Shown here piece after piece: positions 1 through 11,084 of a stretch of 64,000 bases of DNA. Made by a program: the position numbers and the translations under genes. Each line of letters opens with the position of its first letter. Position 1 is the first letter of the stretch. Origin of the DNA: Flavobacteriaceae bacterium (GTDB lineage: Bacteria > Bacteroidota > Bacteroidia > Flavobacteriales > Flavobacteriaceae); assembly GCA_018657955.1 (NCBI GenBank), contig JABHWD010000015.1, positions 1-64,000 of the forward strand. The letters run 5' to 3'. The notes under the pieces are model-generated. The model was not told where the DNA came from, made no database searches, and saw only the letters and a program-made list of their open reading frames with translations.

Positions 1-788
1 TTGTATGGGGACATCATATGTTTATAACGGGGATGAATCCATTTTTAGGCTCAGTATTTACCTTTACTACATTATTAATTGCCATACCTTCAGCTGTAAA
101 AGCTTTCAACTATATTGCTACATTATGGAAGGCAAACATTCAATTTAATCCTGCAATGTTATTTGCAATAGCTTTCGTTTCTACCTTTATTACAGGAGGT
201 TTAACAGGACTAATTCTAGGTGATAGTGCATTAGACATTAATGTTCATGATACGTATTTTGTCGTAGCACATTTTCATTTGGTGATGGGTATTTCAGCAC
301 TATATGGTATGCTTGCAGGAATTTATCATTGGTTCCCAAAACTATTTGGTAGAATGATGAATAAAAATCTTGGATATATTCATTTTTGGGTAACAGCTGT
401 TTGTGCCTATGGCGTCTTTTTCCCAATGCACTTTATTGGCATGGCAGGATTACCAAGAAGATATTATACTAATTCAAATTTTCCATTATTTGATGATTTA
501 GCTGATACAAATACTATAATTACAGTATTCGCAATAACAGGAGCTTTAATACAAATAGTTTTCTTATATAATTTCATTCATAGTATTTTCTATGGAAAAA
601 AGGCTTCACAAAATCCTTGGAATTCTACAACTTTGGAATGGACTGCATCAATAAAGCATATTCACGGAAACTGGCAAGGAAAAATTCCTGAAGTTTATAG
701 ATGGCCCTATGACTATAGTAAGCCTGGATATAAGGAAGATTTTGTACCTCAGCATATTCCACTTAAAAAAGGTGAAGAAGAGTATTAG
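1..788 (+). CDS. ctaD: Cytochrome c oxidase subunit I, C-terminal part (cut by window edge)
   Basis: Heme-copper oxidase catalytic subunit; only the C-terminal half or so is in the window. The reading frame is open from base 3, so the ATG at base 18 is an internal Met. The first visible residues are VWGHHMFITGM, with the His-His pair that binds CuB. Further on, HDTYFVVAHFHLVMG carries the two histidines that ligate the hemes. Several membrane helices follow, then a charged tail ending in GEEEY. A hairpin terminator follows the stop. The remaining oxidase genes (ctaB, subunits III and IV, SCO1) lie about 11.5 kb downstream on the same strand. The family assignment is certain; the missing N-terminus is due to the window edge, not truncation. 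Confidence 0.97.
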   Translation, partial: VWGHHMFITGMNPFLGSVFTFTTLLIAIPSAVKAFNYIATLWKANIQFNPAMLFAIAFVSTFITGGLTGLILGDSALDINVHDTYFVVAHFHLVMGISALYGMLAGIYHWFPKLFGRMMNKNLGYIHFWVTAVCAYGVFFPMHFIGMAGLPRRYYTNSNFPLFDDLADTNTIITVFAITGALIQIVFLYNFIHSIFYGKKASQNPWNSTTLEWTASIKHIHGNWQGKIPEVYRWPYDYSKPGYKEDFVPQHIPLKKGEEEY

Positions 789-811
789 CTCTATATTAAG
801 TTATTAATTTT

Positions 812-839
812 AAAGCCTTTCTTTTTAGAAAGGCTTTTT
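812..839 (+). terminator. Rho-independent terminator after coxI
   Basis: A perfect 10-bp stem (AAAGCCTTTC, 812-821, with GAAAGGCTTT, 828-837) encloses a 6-nt loop and runs into a short T tract. It lies 23 bp after the coxI stop and just upstream of the ruvB promoter element, so it separates the two transcription units. Confidence 0.85.
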
Positions 840-842
840 CTT

Positions 843-850
843 TATCTTTG
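843..850 (+). promoter_or_regulatory. Bacteroidota -7 element of ruvB
   Basis: TATCTTTG matches the -7 consensus TAnnTTTG of the Bacteroidota housekeeping sigma factor. It ends only 6 nt before the ATG at 857, so transcription would begin at or next to the start codon (leaderless mRNA). No TTG -33 box is visible at the expected distance, where the coxI terminator lies. Confidence 0.6.
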
Positions 851-856
851 TTTTAT

Positions 857-1879
857 ATGAATGAGAATTTAGATCCTTCCCAAATTAATATGTCTCCAGA
901 GGAGAAGGAATTTGAGAATAATTTAAGACCTAATTCTTTTGATGAATTTAGTGGACAGGATCAAATTATTGAAAATTTGAAAATTTTTGTTCAAGCTTCC
1001 AATCAAAGAGGTGATGCATTAGACCACACATTATTTCATGGACCTCCAGGTCTTGGCAAAACAACTCTAGCGAATATACTAGCAAAAGAACTTAAAGTAA
1101 CAGTAAAAATAACTTCCGGACCTGTTTTGGATAAGCCAGCTGATTTAGCAGGATTATTAACTAATCTTGAAGAGAGAGATGTTTTATTTATTGACGAGAT
1201 TCATAGGTTAAGTCCAGTTGTTGAGGAATATTTGTATTCTGCAATGGAGGATTATAAAATTGATATTATGATAGAATCAGGTCCAAATGCAAGATCAGTA
1301 GAAATTAATTTAAATCCTTTTACACTAGTTGGAGCTACTACAAGATCAGGATTATTAACTGCTCCAATGCGGGCTAGATTTGGAATCAGTAATAGATTAG
1401 AATATTATTCTTCAGAGATTTTATCTACTATTGTTGAAAGAAGTGCAAAAATTCTAGATTTAAAAATTTCTATGGAAGCAGCTATTGAGATTGCAGGAAG
1501 AAGTAGAGGTACACCAAGAATTGCTAATTCATTATTACGAAGAGTTAGAGACTTTGCCCAAATTAAGGGGGACGGAACTATAGATATGTCTATAACTAAG
1601 AGTAGCTTAAAAGCTTTAAATGTTGATATTAATGGACTTGATGAAATGGATAATAAAATATTGACTACTATTATAGACAAATTTGCAGGGGGTCCTATAG
1701 GAATTACTACTCTCTCTACTGCAGTTAGTGAAAATTCTGAGACAATTGAAGAAGTCTATGAGCCTTTTCTGATTCAACAAGGTTTTATAATGAGAACTCC
1801 AAGAGGACGTCAAGCTACAGAGCTTGCATATAAACATTTAGGAAGAATACCTAAATCTGACCAGAAGGGATTATTCTAA
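857..1879 (+). CDS. ruvB: Holliday junction branch migration DNA helicase RuvB
   Basis: Hexameric AAA+ motor that drives Holliday junction branch migration with RuvA. About 340 residues, normal for RuvB. Walker [10 protein letters not shown] lies at residues 62-70 and Walker B with DEIH at 113-116. The arginine-finger region [16 protein letters not shown] and the sensor-2 segment [17 protein letters not shown] are present, followed by the C-terminal winged helix. A TTG at 848 is in frame, but it sits inside the TATCTTTG promoter element, so the ATG at 857 is chosen. queG follows after 22 bp; ruvA is a kilobase further on the same strand. Confidence 0.97.
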   Translation: MNENLDPSQINMSPEEKEFENNLRPNSFDEFSGQDQIIENLKIFVQASNQRGDALDHTLFHGPPGLGKTTLANILAKELKVTVKITSGPVLDKPADLAGLLTNLEERDVLFIDEIHRLSPVVEEYLYSAMEDYKIDIMIESGPNARSVEINLNPFTLVGATTRSGLLTAPMRARFGISNRLEYYSSEILSTIVERSAKILDLKISMEAAIEIAGRSRGTPRIANSLLRRVRDFAQIKGDGTIDMSITKSSLKALNVDINGLDEMDNKILTTIIDKFAGGPIGITTLSTAVSENSETIEEVYEPFLIQQGFIMRTPRGRQATELAYKHLGRIPKSDQKGLF

Positions 1880-1901
1880 TTCCTAAATATTTTTTCAATA
1901 A

Positions 1902-2828
1902 TTGAAAAATAAAAAACATTACACAGAATTAATTAAAAATGAAGCTAAGAGATTAGGATTTATTTCTTGTGGGGTAAGTAGGGCAGAATTTTTAGAAGAT
2001 GAAGCTCCAAGATTAGAAAAATGGCTGAAAAACAACATGCATGGAGAAATGAAATATATGGAGAATTATTTTGAAAAGCGCCTTGATCCTTCAAAACTAG
2101 TTGACGATGCTAAAAGTGTAATTTCACTTTCATATAATTATTATCCTAAAGATTTACAAAATAAAGAAGCACCAAAAGTTTCCAAATATGCATATGGCAT
2201 AGATTATCATTATGTAATAAAAGAAAAGTTAATTTTTTTTCTATCATTTATAAAAGATAAAATTGGCGATGTTAATGGAAGAGCTTTTGTTGATTCAGCA
2301 CCAATCCTAGAAAAAGCATGGGCCTCTAAAAGCGGCATAGGTTGGGTTGGAAAAAATTCAAATTTAATTACTAAGCAGGTTGGGTCATTTTATTTTTTAG
2401 CGGAACTTATAATTGATTTAGAGCTCGATTATGATGGAATTGAGTCTGACCATTGTGGGGAATGTACAGCATGTATAGATTCATGCCCAACACAGGCAAT
2501 AGTTGAGCCATATGTAGTGGATGGAAGCAAATGTATTTCATATTTTACAATTGAATTAAAAGAAAACATACCCAATGAATTTAAAGCAAAATTTGAAGAT
2601 TGGGTTTTTGGATGTGATATATGCCAGGATGTTTGCCCATGGAATAAATTCTCAAAACCTCATAAGGAACCTTTATTCCAGTCGACTCCTGAACTTATGA
2701 AAATGAGTAGAGAAGAATGGAATGAAATTACTGAAGAAACGTTCAATAAAATTTTCAAAAATTCAGCCGTTAAAAGAACCGGATATAAGGGATTAACGAG
2801 AAATTTAAATTTTATTAAATCCGCTTAG
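1902..2828 (+). CDS. queG: Epoxyqueuosine reductase QueG
   Basis: Cobalamin-dependent enzyme of the last step of queuosine synthesis, reducing epoxyqueuosine in tRNA. The N-terminal half contains the family motif [11 protein letters not shown] (Asp131 is the likely catalytic acid). The C-terminal half binds two [4Fe-4S] clusters: Cys185/188/191/195 ([11 protein letters not shown]) and Cys211/238/241/245 ([11 protein letters not shown]). The start is TTG at 1902; no ATG or GTG lies nearby and the N-terminus aligns with family expectation. It sits between ruvB and ruvA, an arrangement recalled from flavobacteria. A queuosine-precursor transporter gene lies at about 48 kb in this window. Confidence 0.95.
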   Translation: MKNKKHYTELIKNEAKRLGFISCGVSRAEFLEDEAPRLEKWLKNNMHGEMKYMENYFEKRLDPSKLVDDAKSVISLSYNYYPKDLQNKEAPKVSKYAYGIDYHYVIKEKLIFFLSFIKDKIGDVNGRAFVDSAPILEKAWASKSGIGWVGKNSNLITKQVGSFYFLAELIIDLELDYDGIESDHCGECTACIDSCPTQAIVEPYVVDGSKCISYFTIELKENIPNEFKAKFEDWVFGCDICQDVCPWNKFSKPHKEPLFQSTPELMKMSREEWNEITEETFNKIFKNSAVKRTGYKGLTRNLNFIKSA

Positions 2829-2895
2829 CACTTTAATTTCTTATTTAAGCATTATGGTGATAATTTTAGTAAATTAGATTCTTTAAATTCTTATT

Positions 2896-3477
2896 ATGAT
2901 AACTCATGTTAAAGGAAGATTAGTTGAGAAAGCTCCAACTAGTGTTGTAATTGAATGTAATGGAATAGGCTACTTAATAAATATTTCTTTAAATACATTC
3001 TCGCAAATTCCAGATAATGAAAATTTAAAATTATATACCCATCTTCAAATTAAGGAGGATTCTCATACGCTTTACGGATTCCATACAATAAAGGAACGAG
3101 AAATTTTCAGACTTTTAATATCTGTTAGTGGTATTGGTTCAAGTATAGCAAGGACTATGCTATCATCAATTTCTCCTGATCAAATAATTGAGGCAATATC
3201 AAGAGAAAACGTTTCATTAATACAATCTGTTAAAGGCATTGGATCAAAAACTGCTCAAAGAGTTATAATAGACCTGCGAGATAAGATTCTAAAAGTTTAT
3301 GATTTAGATGAAGGATTTGCTTCTTCAAACAATACTAATAAAGAAGAAGCGTTATCTGCATTAGAAGTCTTAGGAATTAATAAAAAATCCTCTGTAAAAC
3401 TGGTTAACAAAATTGTATTAGAAAACCCAGATATTTCAGCCGAAAGTATTATTAAAGAGACTTTAAATAAGTTGTAA
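2896..3477 (+). CDS. ruvA: Holliday junction branch migration complex subunit RuvA
   Basis: Tetrameric Holliday junction binding protein, partner of RuvB. 193 residues, usual length. It begins MITHVKGRLVEKAPTSVVIE (OB-fold). Two helix-hairpin-helix motifs follow (VSGIGSSIARTML and VKGIGSKTAQRVIIDL), and the C-terminal domain that contacts RuvB begins at about residue 145. The start is ATG at 2896. sprA follows closely; ruvA-sprA linkage is typical of Bacteroidota. Confidence 0.96.
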   Translation: MITHVKGRLVEKAPTSVVIECNGIGYLINISLNTFSQIPDNENLKLYTHLQIKEDSHTLYGFHTIKEREIFRLLISVSGIGSSIARTMLSSISPDQIIEAISRENVSLIQSVKGIGSKTAQRVIIDLRDKILKVYDLDEGFASSNNTNKEEALSALEVLGINKKSSVKLVNKIVLENPDISAESIIKETLNKL

Positions 3478-3507
3478 TAAAGGTTGAACACAATTACTTT
3501 TAATTTA

Positions 3508-6500
3508 ATGAAAACAAGACTTTCAGGGCTGTTATTATTGTTTGTTTTTTATAATAGTTTTTTGATTGCTCAAGAAACACCTACTTCAACAATTCAGGAT
3601 TCTACAGCTAATCAAGGAATTTCATTTGGTGAAATTAACTTACCAACTCCAAGTAGCTATATTGAAAATTATCAATACGACCCGATTAGCGACATGTATT
3701 ATTATAACCTGAGTATTGGGAATTATAATATCAACTATCCAATTATTTTAAGTCCTGAAGAATATAAAAAATTAATTTTAGTTGAAGACTTAAAAGAATA
3801 CTATAAATCAAAAATTGATGCTGCAGAAGGTAAGAAGGATGGTACAGAAGAGATGCAAAAAAATCTTATTCCTGAGATATATGTAAACTCTAAAATTTTT
3901 GAAAATATATTTGGGGGTAATACAATTGAGGTTGTCCCACAAGGATCTATAGAAGTTGATCTGGGGATGTTATTTACTAAACAAGATAATCCTTCTTTTT
4001 CTCCAAGAAATAGAAGTAATTTTACTTTTGATTTTGATCAACGAATTGGATTAAGCCTGCTTGGAAAGGTAGGGACGAGAGTTCAAGTAAATGCAAATTT
4101 TGACACTCAATCTACATTTGATTTTCAAAACTTATTAAAATTAGAATATGAGCCTACGGAGGATGATATAATACAGAAAATTGAGGTAGGGAATGTCAGT
4201 ATGCCTCTTAATAGCTCGTTAATTTCAGGGGCACAGAGCTTATTTGGATTTAAAACTGAATTAAAGTTTGGTAGAACAAGAGTTACAGCCGTTTTTTCAG
4301 AACAAAAATCTGAATCAAGATCGGTAGTTTCTCAGGGAGGAGGAACTATTCAGGAATTTGAATTTAGAGCTTTAGATTACGATGAGAATAGACATTTTTT
4401 CTTAGGTCACTATTTTAAAGATAAATACGATGAAGCATTATTAAATTATCCTTTCATAAATTCTAATGTCCAAATTACTAGAAGTGAAGTTTGGGTTACC
4501 AACAGGAATAATCAAATAAACGATGTAAGAAATATAGTTGCTTTTCAGGATTTAGGAGAATCATCTTCTGTCTCTTCTGCTGTTAATATCTATGTAGGTC
4601 CATCTGCATATCCGGATAATAGTAATAATGGTTTTGATCCAACATCTATAGGAAGTGCTTTATCTCAGCTAACGAATGCTATTAGAGATATATCAACATT
4701 ACAGACAGGGATTTTAGTTCCAAATGTTACAGAAGGATTTGGGTATGGAAAGCTAGAAAATGCAAGAAAACTAAGAGAGGGGATGGATTATAAAATTAAT
4801 AATCAGTTAGGATATATTTCATTAAATCAAAAGTTAGAAAATGATGAGATATTAGCCGTTGCTTTTCAGTATACCGTTGGGGGTCAAGTATTTCAAGTTG
4901 GTGAATTTGCTAATGATGGTGTTCAAGCAACAGAGGTTTCAGTATCTGGATCAAATACTATTGTAAATTCAAATAATTTGGTATTGAAAATGTTAAAAAG
5001 CACTGTAAGTAGTATTGAAGAACCAATGTGGGATTTAATGATGAAAAATATATATAGCACAGGAGCTTTTCAATTAGAAAGAGAAGATTTTAAATTAAAT
5101 ATTTTTTACAATGAATCTTCTGCATTAAATTATATTCGCCCAGTTGAATCAACTCCATTTCCAGATCCTCAGCCGGGCGAACAACAATTAAATGAAATGC
5201 CTTTATTGAATTTATTTAATTTCGACAGATTAAATTTCAATAATGATCCACAACTCTCCGGTGATGGTTTTTTTGATTTTGTTCCTGGAATTACAGTAAT
5301 ACAAGAAAATGGTAATATAGTTTTTACTAAGGCAGAGCCATTTGGTAAATATTTATTTGAAAGATTAAGATTGAATTCTGTAGAAAATTATGAAGGGGAT
5401 CAGAATAATCAAAATGATTATAATTTGAATCAACAAAAATATGTTTATAGGTCGCTATATAAATCTACTAAGACTATTGCTCTTCAAGATTCAGAAAAGA
5501 ATAAGTTTCAAATTACCGGAAGATATAAATCATCTTCCGGTGGTGGAATTCCAATTGGAGCCTACAATGTTCCAAGAGGATCAGTAACTGTTACTGCTGG
5601 AGGAAGAGTGTTAGTTGAAGGAGTTGATTATACTGTAAATTATCAGCTAGGAACAGTTCAAATATTAGATCCTTCTCTTCAGTCATCTAATACACCTATT
5701 AATGTTAGTGTTGAGAATAATGCAGTCTTTGGCCAACAAACTAAGAGATTTTCAGGATTCAATATTGAGCATCAGTTTAGTAAAAAACTTATTGCATCAA
5801 CTACATTATTAAATTTAAACGAAAGACCTTTAACTCAGAAAGCAAATTATGGAACAGAGCCAATTAATAATACAATATTTGGTTTTGATGCAAACTTTTC
5901 TTCAGAAATGCCAATCTTGACAAGACTAGTTAATAAGTTACCAAATATAGAAACTGAAGCTGCATCAAATTTATCTGTTCGTGGTGAACTAGCATATTTA
6001 ATTCCTGGAGCACCTAAAGGAAATAATTTTAATGGAGAAGCTACATCCTATATTGATGATTTTGAGGGCTCTCAGAATGTAATTGATTTAGTATCTCCTC
6101 AATCATGGTATTTATCAAGTAGGCCTAGAGAATTAGGAATGGTCTATAGTCAAGGCGATGAGGATAATAATGGAATACAAAATGGTTTTGATAGAGCATT
6201 ATTGAACTGGTATACAATAGACCCTACTTTTTATAGTAGTCAAAGACCAAATGAAATAACTGACGAAGATATATCAAACTTATATACTAGAAGGATTTTT
6301 ATAGATGAAATTTTTCCTCAAGTGGATTTAGTACAAGGACAGACAACAGTAATTAATTCTCTTGACTTAAATTTTTATCCTAATAGAAGAGGCCCATATA
6401 ATATGGACAGTGAAGCCACAAATGGAGATTTGGATAGTCCAGAAAATAGTTGGGCAGGGATTACTAGATTAATTAATACTACAGATTTTGAGCAATCAAA

Positions 6501-9500
6501 TGTAGAATATATTGAATTTTGGCTTATGGATCCATTTTTAAATGATTCTGAGAATAATGGAGGAAAATTAACTTTCAATCTTGGAAATATTTCAGAAGAT
6601 GTAATAAAGGATGGGAGGAAACAATATGAGAATGGTCTTCCTGAGGATGGAGATATTAGCCTTTTACCACAGACAGTATGGGGGACAGTTGTTCCACAGA
6701 ATCAATCTCTAATTTATTCTTTCTCTTCTTTAGGGCAAGAGCGAATAAATCAAGATATTGGATTGGATGGTTATGATGATCAAGAAGAAGCAATTTTCTT
6801 CCCAAGTTTTGCTGATCTTGAGGATCCGGCAATGGATAATTATAAATATTTCTTAAATCAGTCAGGAAATATTTTTGATAGATATAAAATGTATAATGGT
6901 CTAGATGGTAATTCTCCAGAAACCATTTCTGATACTGATAGAGGATCATCATCTCAACCAGATGTAGAAGATATCAATAGGGATAATACAATGAATACCA
7001 TTGATAGCTATTTTGAATATGAATTAGAAATTACTCCAAATAGCTTAGCTGACATTAATAACCAATTTATTAAGGATAGAAAAGAGAAAAATGTTACGCT
7101 ACCTAATGGAAATTCTGAATTAGTTAAATGGTATCAATTTAGAATCCCTGTAAATGAACCTACAAACGAAATAGGTGGAATTTCTGATTTTAGATCAATT
7201 AGATTTATTAGAATGTATCTAAATGATTTTTCAAGAAATACAATTTTTAGATTTGGATCACTTGATTTAGTAAGAAGTGATTGGAGAAAATATTTGTTAA
7301 CATTAGATCAAGAGATAGACAATAACAATGATAGCACAGATTTTTCAACTGGCACTATTGGAATACAAGAAAACGAAGAAAGTTATGTCTCTCCTCCAGG
7401 GGTTGAACGTGAACAATTTAATAATAATAATACTATTGTTAGACAAAACGAACAATCATTGGTGTTAAATGTATGTGACCTAGAGCCGGAAGATTCAAGA
7501 GGAGTTTATAAAAACTTAAATGTTGATATGAGGCAATTTAAAAGAATGAGAATGTTTATTCATGCAGAAGATGGTTTATTACCTGGCTTAACAGATGGAG
7601 ATGTAGTAGGATTTGTTAGAATAGGAAATGATTTATCCGAGAATTATTATCAAATAGAAGTCCCCCTTAAAAGATCATCTTCTGGCACTCTTAATCCTCA
7701 ATCTGTTTGGCCAGTAGTAAATGAAATTAACCTACCAATAAGTGCTTTGGAGACTATTAAATCTCTTGCAATATTCAATGGAACTCTAGGAAGTCAAAAT
7801 GCTACTTTTTATAATGTGATAAATGACATAGTTGACGAGGAGTCAGTAGGTGAATTTTCAGAACATAATTTAGGACAGCATAGAGTAGCTATAAAAGGAA
7901 ATCCAAATTTTGGAGATATTAGGGCTCTAATGGTGGGAGTTAAGAACCCTAGACAGGACAACATGAATGTCTGTGCTGAGGTATGGTTTAATGAATTAAG
8001 ATTATCTGATATGGATAATAAAGGTGGTTGGGCGGCTATATTATCTTTAGACTCTAATATTGCTGATTTCATGACTATTAGCGCAACTGCACGACAAAGT
8101 ACAAATGGGTTTGGATCTATTGAACAAGGGCCTAGCGAAAGAGATAAAATTGATAAGAAGCAATATGATTTAGTCTCTAATATAAACGTTGGTCAATTAT
8201 TCCCTAAAAAATGGGGGTTAAATATTCCATTTAATTATGGTCTAGGAGAAGAGCTAATAACTCCTGAATATGACCAGCAGTATAGAGATATTAAATTAAA
8301 TTCTAGATTAGATACTGCAGAAACCCAAGAGGAAAAAAATAATATTTTACAACAATCTGAAGATTATACTAAAAGAAAGAGCATTAATTTAATAGGGGTA
8401 AGTAAACAAAGAACAGGTGATAGTAGCCCAAGGTTTTATAACATAGAAAATCTCACTTTCAATTACTCCTATAATCAGGTTGAGCATAGGGACTATGAAA
8501 TTGAAAGCATGTTAGATCAAAATATTCGAGCAGGAGCTAGTTATAATTTTAATTTTAATTCCCTAAAATTAGAGCCATTTAAAAATAATGACTCTTTATT
8601 TACAGGAAAATATTTTAAGATTTTAAAAGATTTTAATTTAAATCTTCTTCCTTCAAATTTATCTATTAATACAGATTTCATTAGACAATTTAATAAACAA
8701 AAATTTAGAGATATTGATTTAGCAGAAGGTAATATTGCTATGCAAGAACTCTTTAGAAGAAATTATACTTTTGATTTTCAGTATAGCTTTACCTATCCAA
8801 TTTCAGATGGATTAAATATTAATTACTCTGCTGCGAATAATAATATTGTTAGAAATTATTTCATTGATGATATAATTAATGGTAGCCAGGACCCTAGCTT
8901 AGATGTATGGAACAATTTTTTTGATATAGGAGATCCTAATCGACAAACCCAGCAACTTGCGGTTAATTATCAATTGCCAATTGATAAAATACCAACATTT
9001 AGTTTTATTAGAGCTATGTATTCATATACTGGAGATTTTCAATGGCAAAAAGGATCTGACCTTTTTGGGAACTTATCTCTTAATGGTCAGGTTTATGATT
9101 TAGGAAATACCATTTCAAATGCGAACACCCATAATTTTAATGGCGTATTAGATATGTCAAAATTCTATAAATATATAGGTCTTACTAAAAATAATTCTGC
9201 AGGCACTAAATCGGGGCCAGGGTTTGGTGGGGATACAAACCCAAAAAATAATAAAACTAAGAAAAAGAAAAAGAGATCTCCTTTTGTTAACTCATTAATT
9301 GAATTGCTAACTGCTGTTAAGAGAATTCAATTTAATTATGCTGAAAATAATGGAACTTTTCTTCCAGGATATTTGCAGACACCTGATTTTATAGGCTCTT
9401 TTAAACCAACATTTGGTTATGTTTTTGGAAGCCAACGAGATATAAGATATTTAGCAGCTAGAAATGGATGGCTAACAGTATTCCCAGAATTCAATCAGCA

Positions 9501-10689
9501 ATACTCAGAAGTAACAAATAAAAACTTAAATTTTTCTGCTAATATAGCACCAATTAGAGATTTAAGAATTGATTTAACTGGAGGAAGAACTTATTCAAGA
9601 AATATTACTGAAAATTTTAATACAATTGACAGTAATGATGATGGACTAAGTGATGACTATAATTTACTTATTAGAAATACTTTAGGAAACTTTAATATCT
9701 CTACTATGCTTATAAAAACAGCATTTTCAAATAGTGATGAAAATAATTCTGAGGCATTTGATGCTTTCAGGAATCATCGATTAATTATTGCAAGACGTCT
9801 AGCTCTTAATGCAGGAATTGATTTTAATAATCCAAACAATTTTGAGGATGGTGATTTAAATAGTTTCCCGCTTGGATATGGTAGAACTAATCAGTCAGTC
9901 TTATTACCAGCTTTTCTATCAGCATATTCTGGAGCTGATCCAAATAAAGTTAGTTTAGGGGCTTTTCGTGATATTCCTATACCAAACTGGACATTAAGAT
10001 ATACTGGGTTTATGAGGCTAAAATGGTTTAAAAAGAACTTTAAAAGATTTTCTATAACACATGGATATAATTCAACTTATACTATAAATCAGTTTAGATC
10101 TAATTTAGATTATCAACCAGGGAATCCAGAATTAGATTTCCTCTCTCAAGATCCCGAAGTATTTGATCAATCAAATAATTATAAAAATGAAATTCTTTAT
10201 AGCAATATTAATTTAATGGAGCAGTTTAGTCCATTATTTAAATTAGATATGGAAATGAAAAATTCTTTTAAAGTTTTGGCAGAGATAAGAAAGGACAGAT
10301 TATTGTCTTTAAGTTTTGACAATAATTTATTGACAGAGATTCAAGGAAATGAATATATTATTGGATTGGGCTATAGAATTAAAGATCTTCAAATTAGGTC
10401 AAGATTAGCTGGATCAAGACAATTAATAAAAAGTGATTTAGTGATGAAAGCAGATTTTTCTATTAGGAATAATAAAACTATTATTAGATATTTGGATTTG
10501 GATAATAATCAAGTAACCTCTGGTCAAACAATATTAAACTTAAAATATTCTGCGGATTATGCTTTTAGTAAAAATTTAACTGGGATTTTTTATTTTGATT
10601 ATTCTTTCTCAGATTACGCCATTTCAACAGCATTTCCGCAAACAACTATTAGATCAGGATTTACAATGAGATATAATTTTGGGAATTAA
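3508..10689 (+). CDS. sprA: Type IX secretion system outer-membrane translocon SprA/Sov
   Basis: Giant outer-membrane beta-barrel forming the T9SS translocation channel, used to export proteins with C-terminal sorting domains and gliding adhesins. About 2,393 residues, close to the roughly 2,400 known for SprA. A signal peptide (MKTRLSGLLLLF...LIAQ) fits the ATG at 3508; an upstream in-frame TTG at 3484 would add eight residues before it and is disfavoured. Repeated beta-rich, aromatic segments run the whole length, ending TMRYNFGN as an outer-membrane barrel should. A lysine-rich patch lies near residues 1915-1925. Context ruvA-sprA-gcvH is as in other flavobacteria. A possible T9SS substrate is encoded at 57.3-58.6 kb and a PorP/SprF-like partner at 32.4 kb. 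Confidence 0.96.
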   Translation: MKTRLSGLLLLFVFYNSFLIAQETPTSTIQDSTANQGISFGEINLPTPSSYIENYQYDPISDMYYYNLSIGNYNINYPIILSPEEYKKLILVEDLKEYYKSKIDAAEGKKDGTEEMQKNLIPEIYVNSKIFENIFGGNTIEVVPQGSIEVDLGMLFTKQDNPSFSPRNRSNFTFDFDQRIGLSLLGKVGTRVQVNANFDTQSTFDFQNLLKLEYEPTEDDIIQKIEVGNVSMPLNSSLISGAQSLFGFKTELKFGRTRVTAVFSEQKSESRSVVSQGGGTIQEFEFRALDYDENRHFFLGHYFKDKYDEALLNYPFINSNVQITRSEVWVTNRNNQINDVRNIVAFQDLGESSSVSSAVNIYVGPSAYPDNSNNGFDPTSIGSALSQLTNAIRDISTLQTGILVPNVTEGFGYGKLENARKLREGMDYKINNQLGYISLNQKLENDEILAVAFQYTVGGQVFQVGEFANDGVQATEVSVSGSNTIVNSNNLVLKMLKSTVSSIEEPMWDLMMKNIYSTGAFQLEREDFKLNIFYNESSALNYIRPVESTPFPDPQPGEQQLNEMPLLNLFNFDRLNFNNDPQLSGDGFFDFVPGITVIQENGNIVFTKAEPFGKYLFERLRLNSVENYEGDQNNQNDYNLNQQKYVYRSLYKSTKTIALQDSEKNKFQITGRYKSSSGGGIPIGAYNVPRGSVTVTAGGRVLVEGVDYTVNYQLGTVQILDPSLQSSNTPINVSVENNAVFGQQTKRFSGFNIEHQFSKKLIASTTLLNLNERPLTQKANYGTEPINNTIFGFDANFSSEMPILTRLVNKLPNIETEAASNLSVRGELAYLIPGAPKGNNFNGEATSYIDDFEGSQNVIDLVSPQSWYLSSRPRELGMVYSQGDEDNNGIQNGFDRALLNWYTIDPTFYSSQRPNEITDEDISNLYTRRIFIDEIFPQVDLVQGQTTVINSLDLNFYPNRRGPYNMDSEATNGDLDSPENSWAGITRLINTTDFEQSNVEYIEFWLMDPFLNDSENNGGKLTFNLGNISEDVIKDGRKQYENGLPEDGDISLLPQTVWGTVVPQNQSLIYSFSSLGQERINQDIGLDGYDDQEEAIFFPSFADLEDPAMDNYKYFLNQSGNIFDRYKMYNGLDGNSPETISDTDRGSSSQPDVEDINRDNTMNTIDSYFEYELEITPNSLADINNQFIKDRKEKNVTLPNGNSELVKWYQFRIPVNEPTNEIGGISDFRSIRFIRMYLNDFSRNTIFRFGSLDLVRSDWRKYLLTLDQEIDNNNDSTDFSTGTIGIQENEESYVSPPGVEREQFNNNNTIVRQNEQSLVLNVCDLEPEDSRGVYKNLNVDMRQFKRMRMFIHAEDGLLPGLTDGDVVGFVRIGNDLSENYYQIEVPLKRSSSGTLNPQSVWPVVNEINLPISALETIKSLAIFNGTLGSQNATFYNVINDIVDEESVGEFSEHNLGQHRVAIKGNPNFGDIRALMVGVKNPRQDNMNVCAEVWFNELRLSDMDNKGGWAAILSLDSNIADFMTISATARQSTNGFGSIEQGPSERDKIDKKQYDLVSNINVGQLFPKKWGLNIPFNYGLGEELITPEYDQQYRDIKLNSRLDTAETQEEKNNILQQSEDYTKRKSINLIGVSKQRTGDSSPRFYNIENLTFNYSYNQVEHRDYEIESMLDQNIRAGASYNFNFNSLKLEPFKNNDSLFTGKYFKILKDFNLNLLPSNLSINTDFIRQFNKQKFRDIDLAEGNIAMQELFRRNYTFDFQYSFTYPISDGLNINYSAANNNIVRNYFIDDIINGSQDPSLDVWNNFFDIGDPNRQTQQLAVNYQLPIDKIPTFSFIRAMYSYTGDFQWQKGSDLFGNLSLNGQVYDLGNTISNANTHNFNGVLDMSKFYKYIGLTKNNSAGTKSGPGFGGDTNPKNNKTKKKKKRSPFVNSLIELLTAVKRIQFNYAENNGTFLPGYLQTPDFIGSFKPTFGYVFGSQRDIRYLAARNGWLTVFPEFNQQYSEVTNKNLNFSANIAPIRDLRIDLTGGRTYSRNITENFNTIDSNDDGLSDDYNLLIRNTLGNFNISTMLIKTAFSNSDENNSEAFDAFRNHRLIIARRLALNAGIDFNNPNNFEDGDLNSFPLGYGRTNQSVLLPAFLSAYSGADPNKVSLGAFRDIPIPNWTLRYTGFMRLKWFKKNFKRFSITHGYNSTYTINQFRSNLDYQPGNPELDFLSQDPEVFDQSNNYKNEILYSNINLMEQFSPLFKLDMEMKNSFKVLAEIRKDRLLSLSFDNNLLTEIQGNEYIIGLGYRIKDLQIRSRLAGSRQLIKSDLVMKADFSIRNNKTIIRYLDLDNNQVTSGQTILNLKYSADYAFSKNLTGIFYFDYSFSDYAISTAFPQTTIRSGFTMRYNFGN

Positions 10690-10700
10690 ATGAAATAAAA

Positions 10701-11084
10701 ATGGAAACACCTTTAAATTTAAAATACACAAAAGATCATGAATGGATTTCGATAGATGAAAAAATTGCAACAGTAGGTATTACAGATTTTGCGCAGAGAG
10801 AATTAGGCGATATAGTTTATGTAGAAGTAGAAACTGTTGGTGAATCTTTAAATGCTGATGATATTTTTGGTGCAGTTGAAGCTGTTAAGACAGTATCAGA
10901 TTTATTTCTTCCAATTGCGGGAAAAATAATTGAATTTAATGAGTCTTTAGACAACAATCCGGAGGATATAAACAATGATCCCTATGGAAAGGGATGGGTA
11001 GTTAAGGTAGAGATTGATGACACAAACGAAGTAAACAATTTACTCTCAGCTCAGCAATATAAAGAACTTATTGGTGCAGATTAA
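10701..11084 (+). CDS. gcvH: Glycine cleavage system H protein
   Basis: Lipoyl carrier protein shuttling the aminomethyl group between the P, T and L proteins of glycine cleavage. 127 residues, usual length. The lipoylation site is Lys63 within FGAVEAVKTVSDLF. The N-terminus LKYTKDHEWI is diagnostic. The other gcv genes are not in the window. The coding end overlaps the following VanZ-like gene by 14 nt. Confidence 0.97.
   Translation: METPLNLKYTKDHEWISIDEKIATVGITDFAQRELGDIVYVEVETVGESLNADDIFGAVEAVKTVSDLFLPIAGKIIEFNESLDNNPEDINNDPYGKGWVVKVEIDDTNEVNNLLSAQQYKELIGAD

Noticed and set aside
848-856. TTG at 848 as start of ruvB
   Set aside because: It lies inside the TATCTTTG promoter element; the ATG at 857 gives the expected RuvB N-terminus.
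3484-3507. TTG at 3484 as start of sprA
   Set aside because: The extra residues would precede a normal signal peptide that starts at the ATG at 3508.
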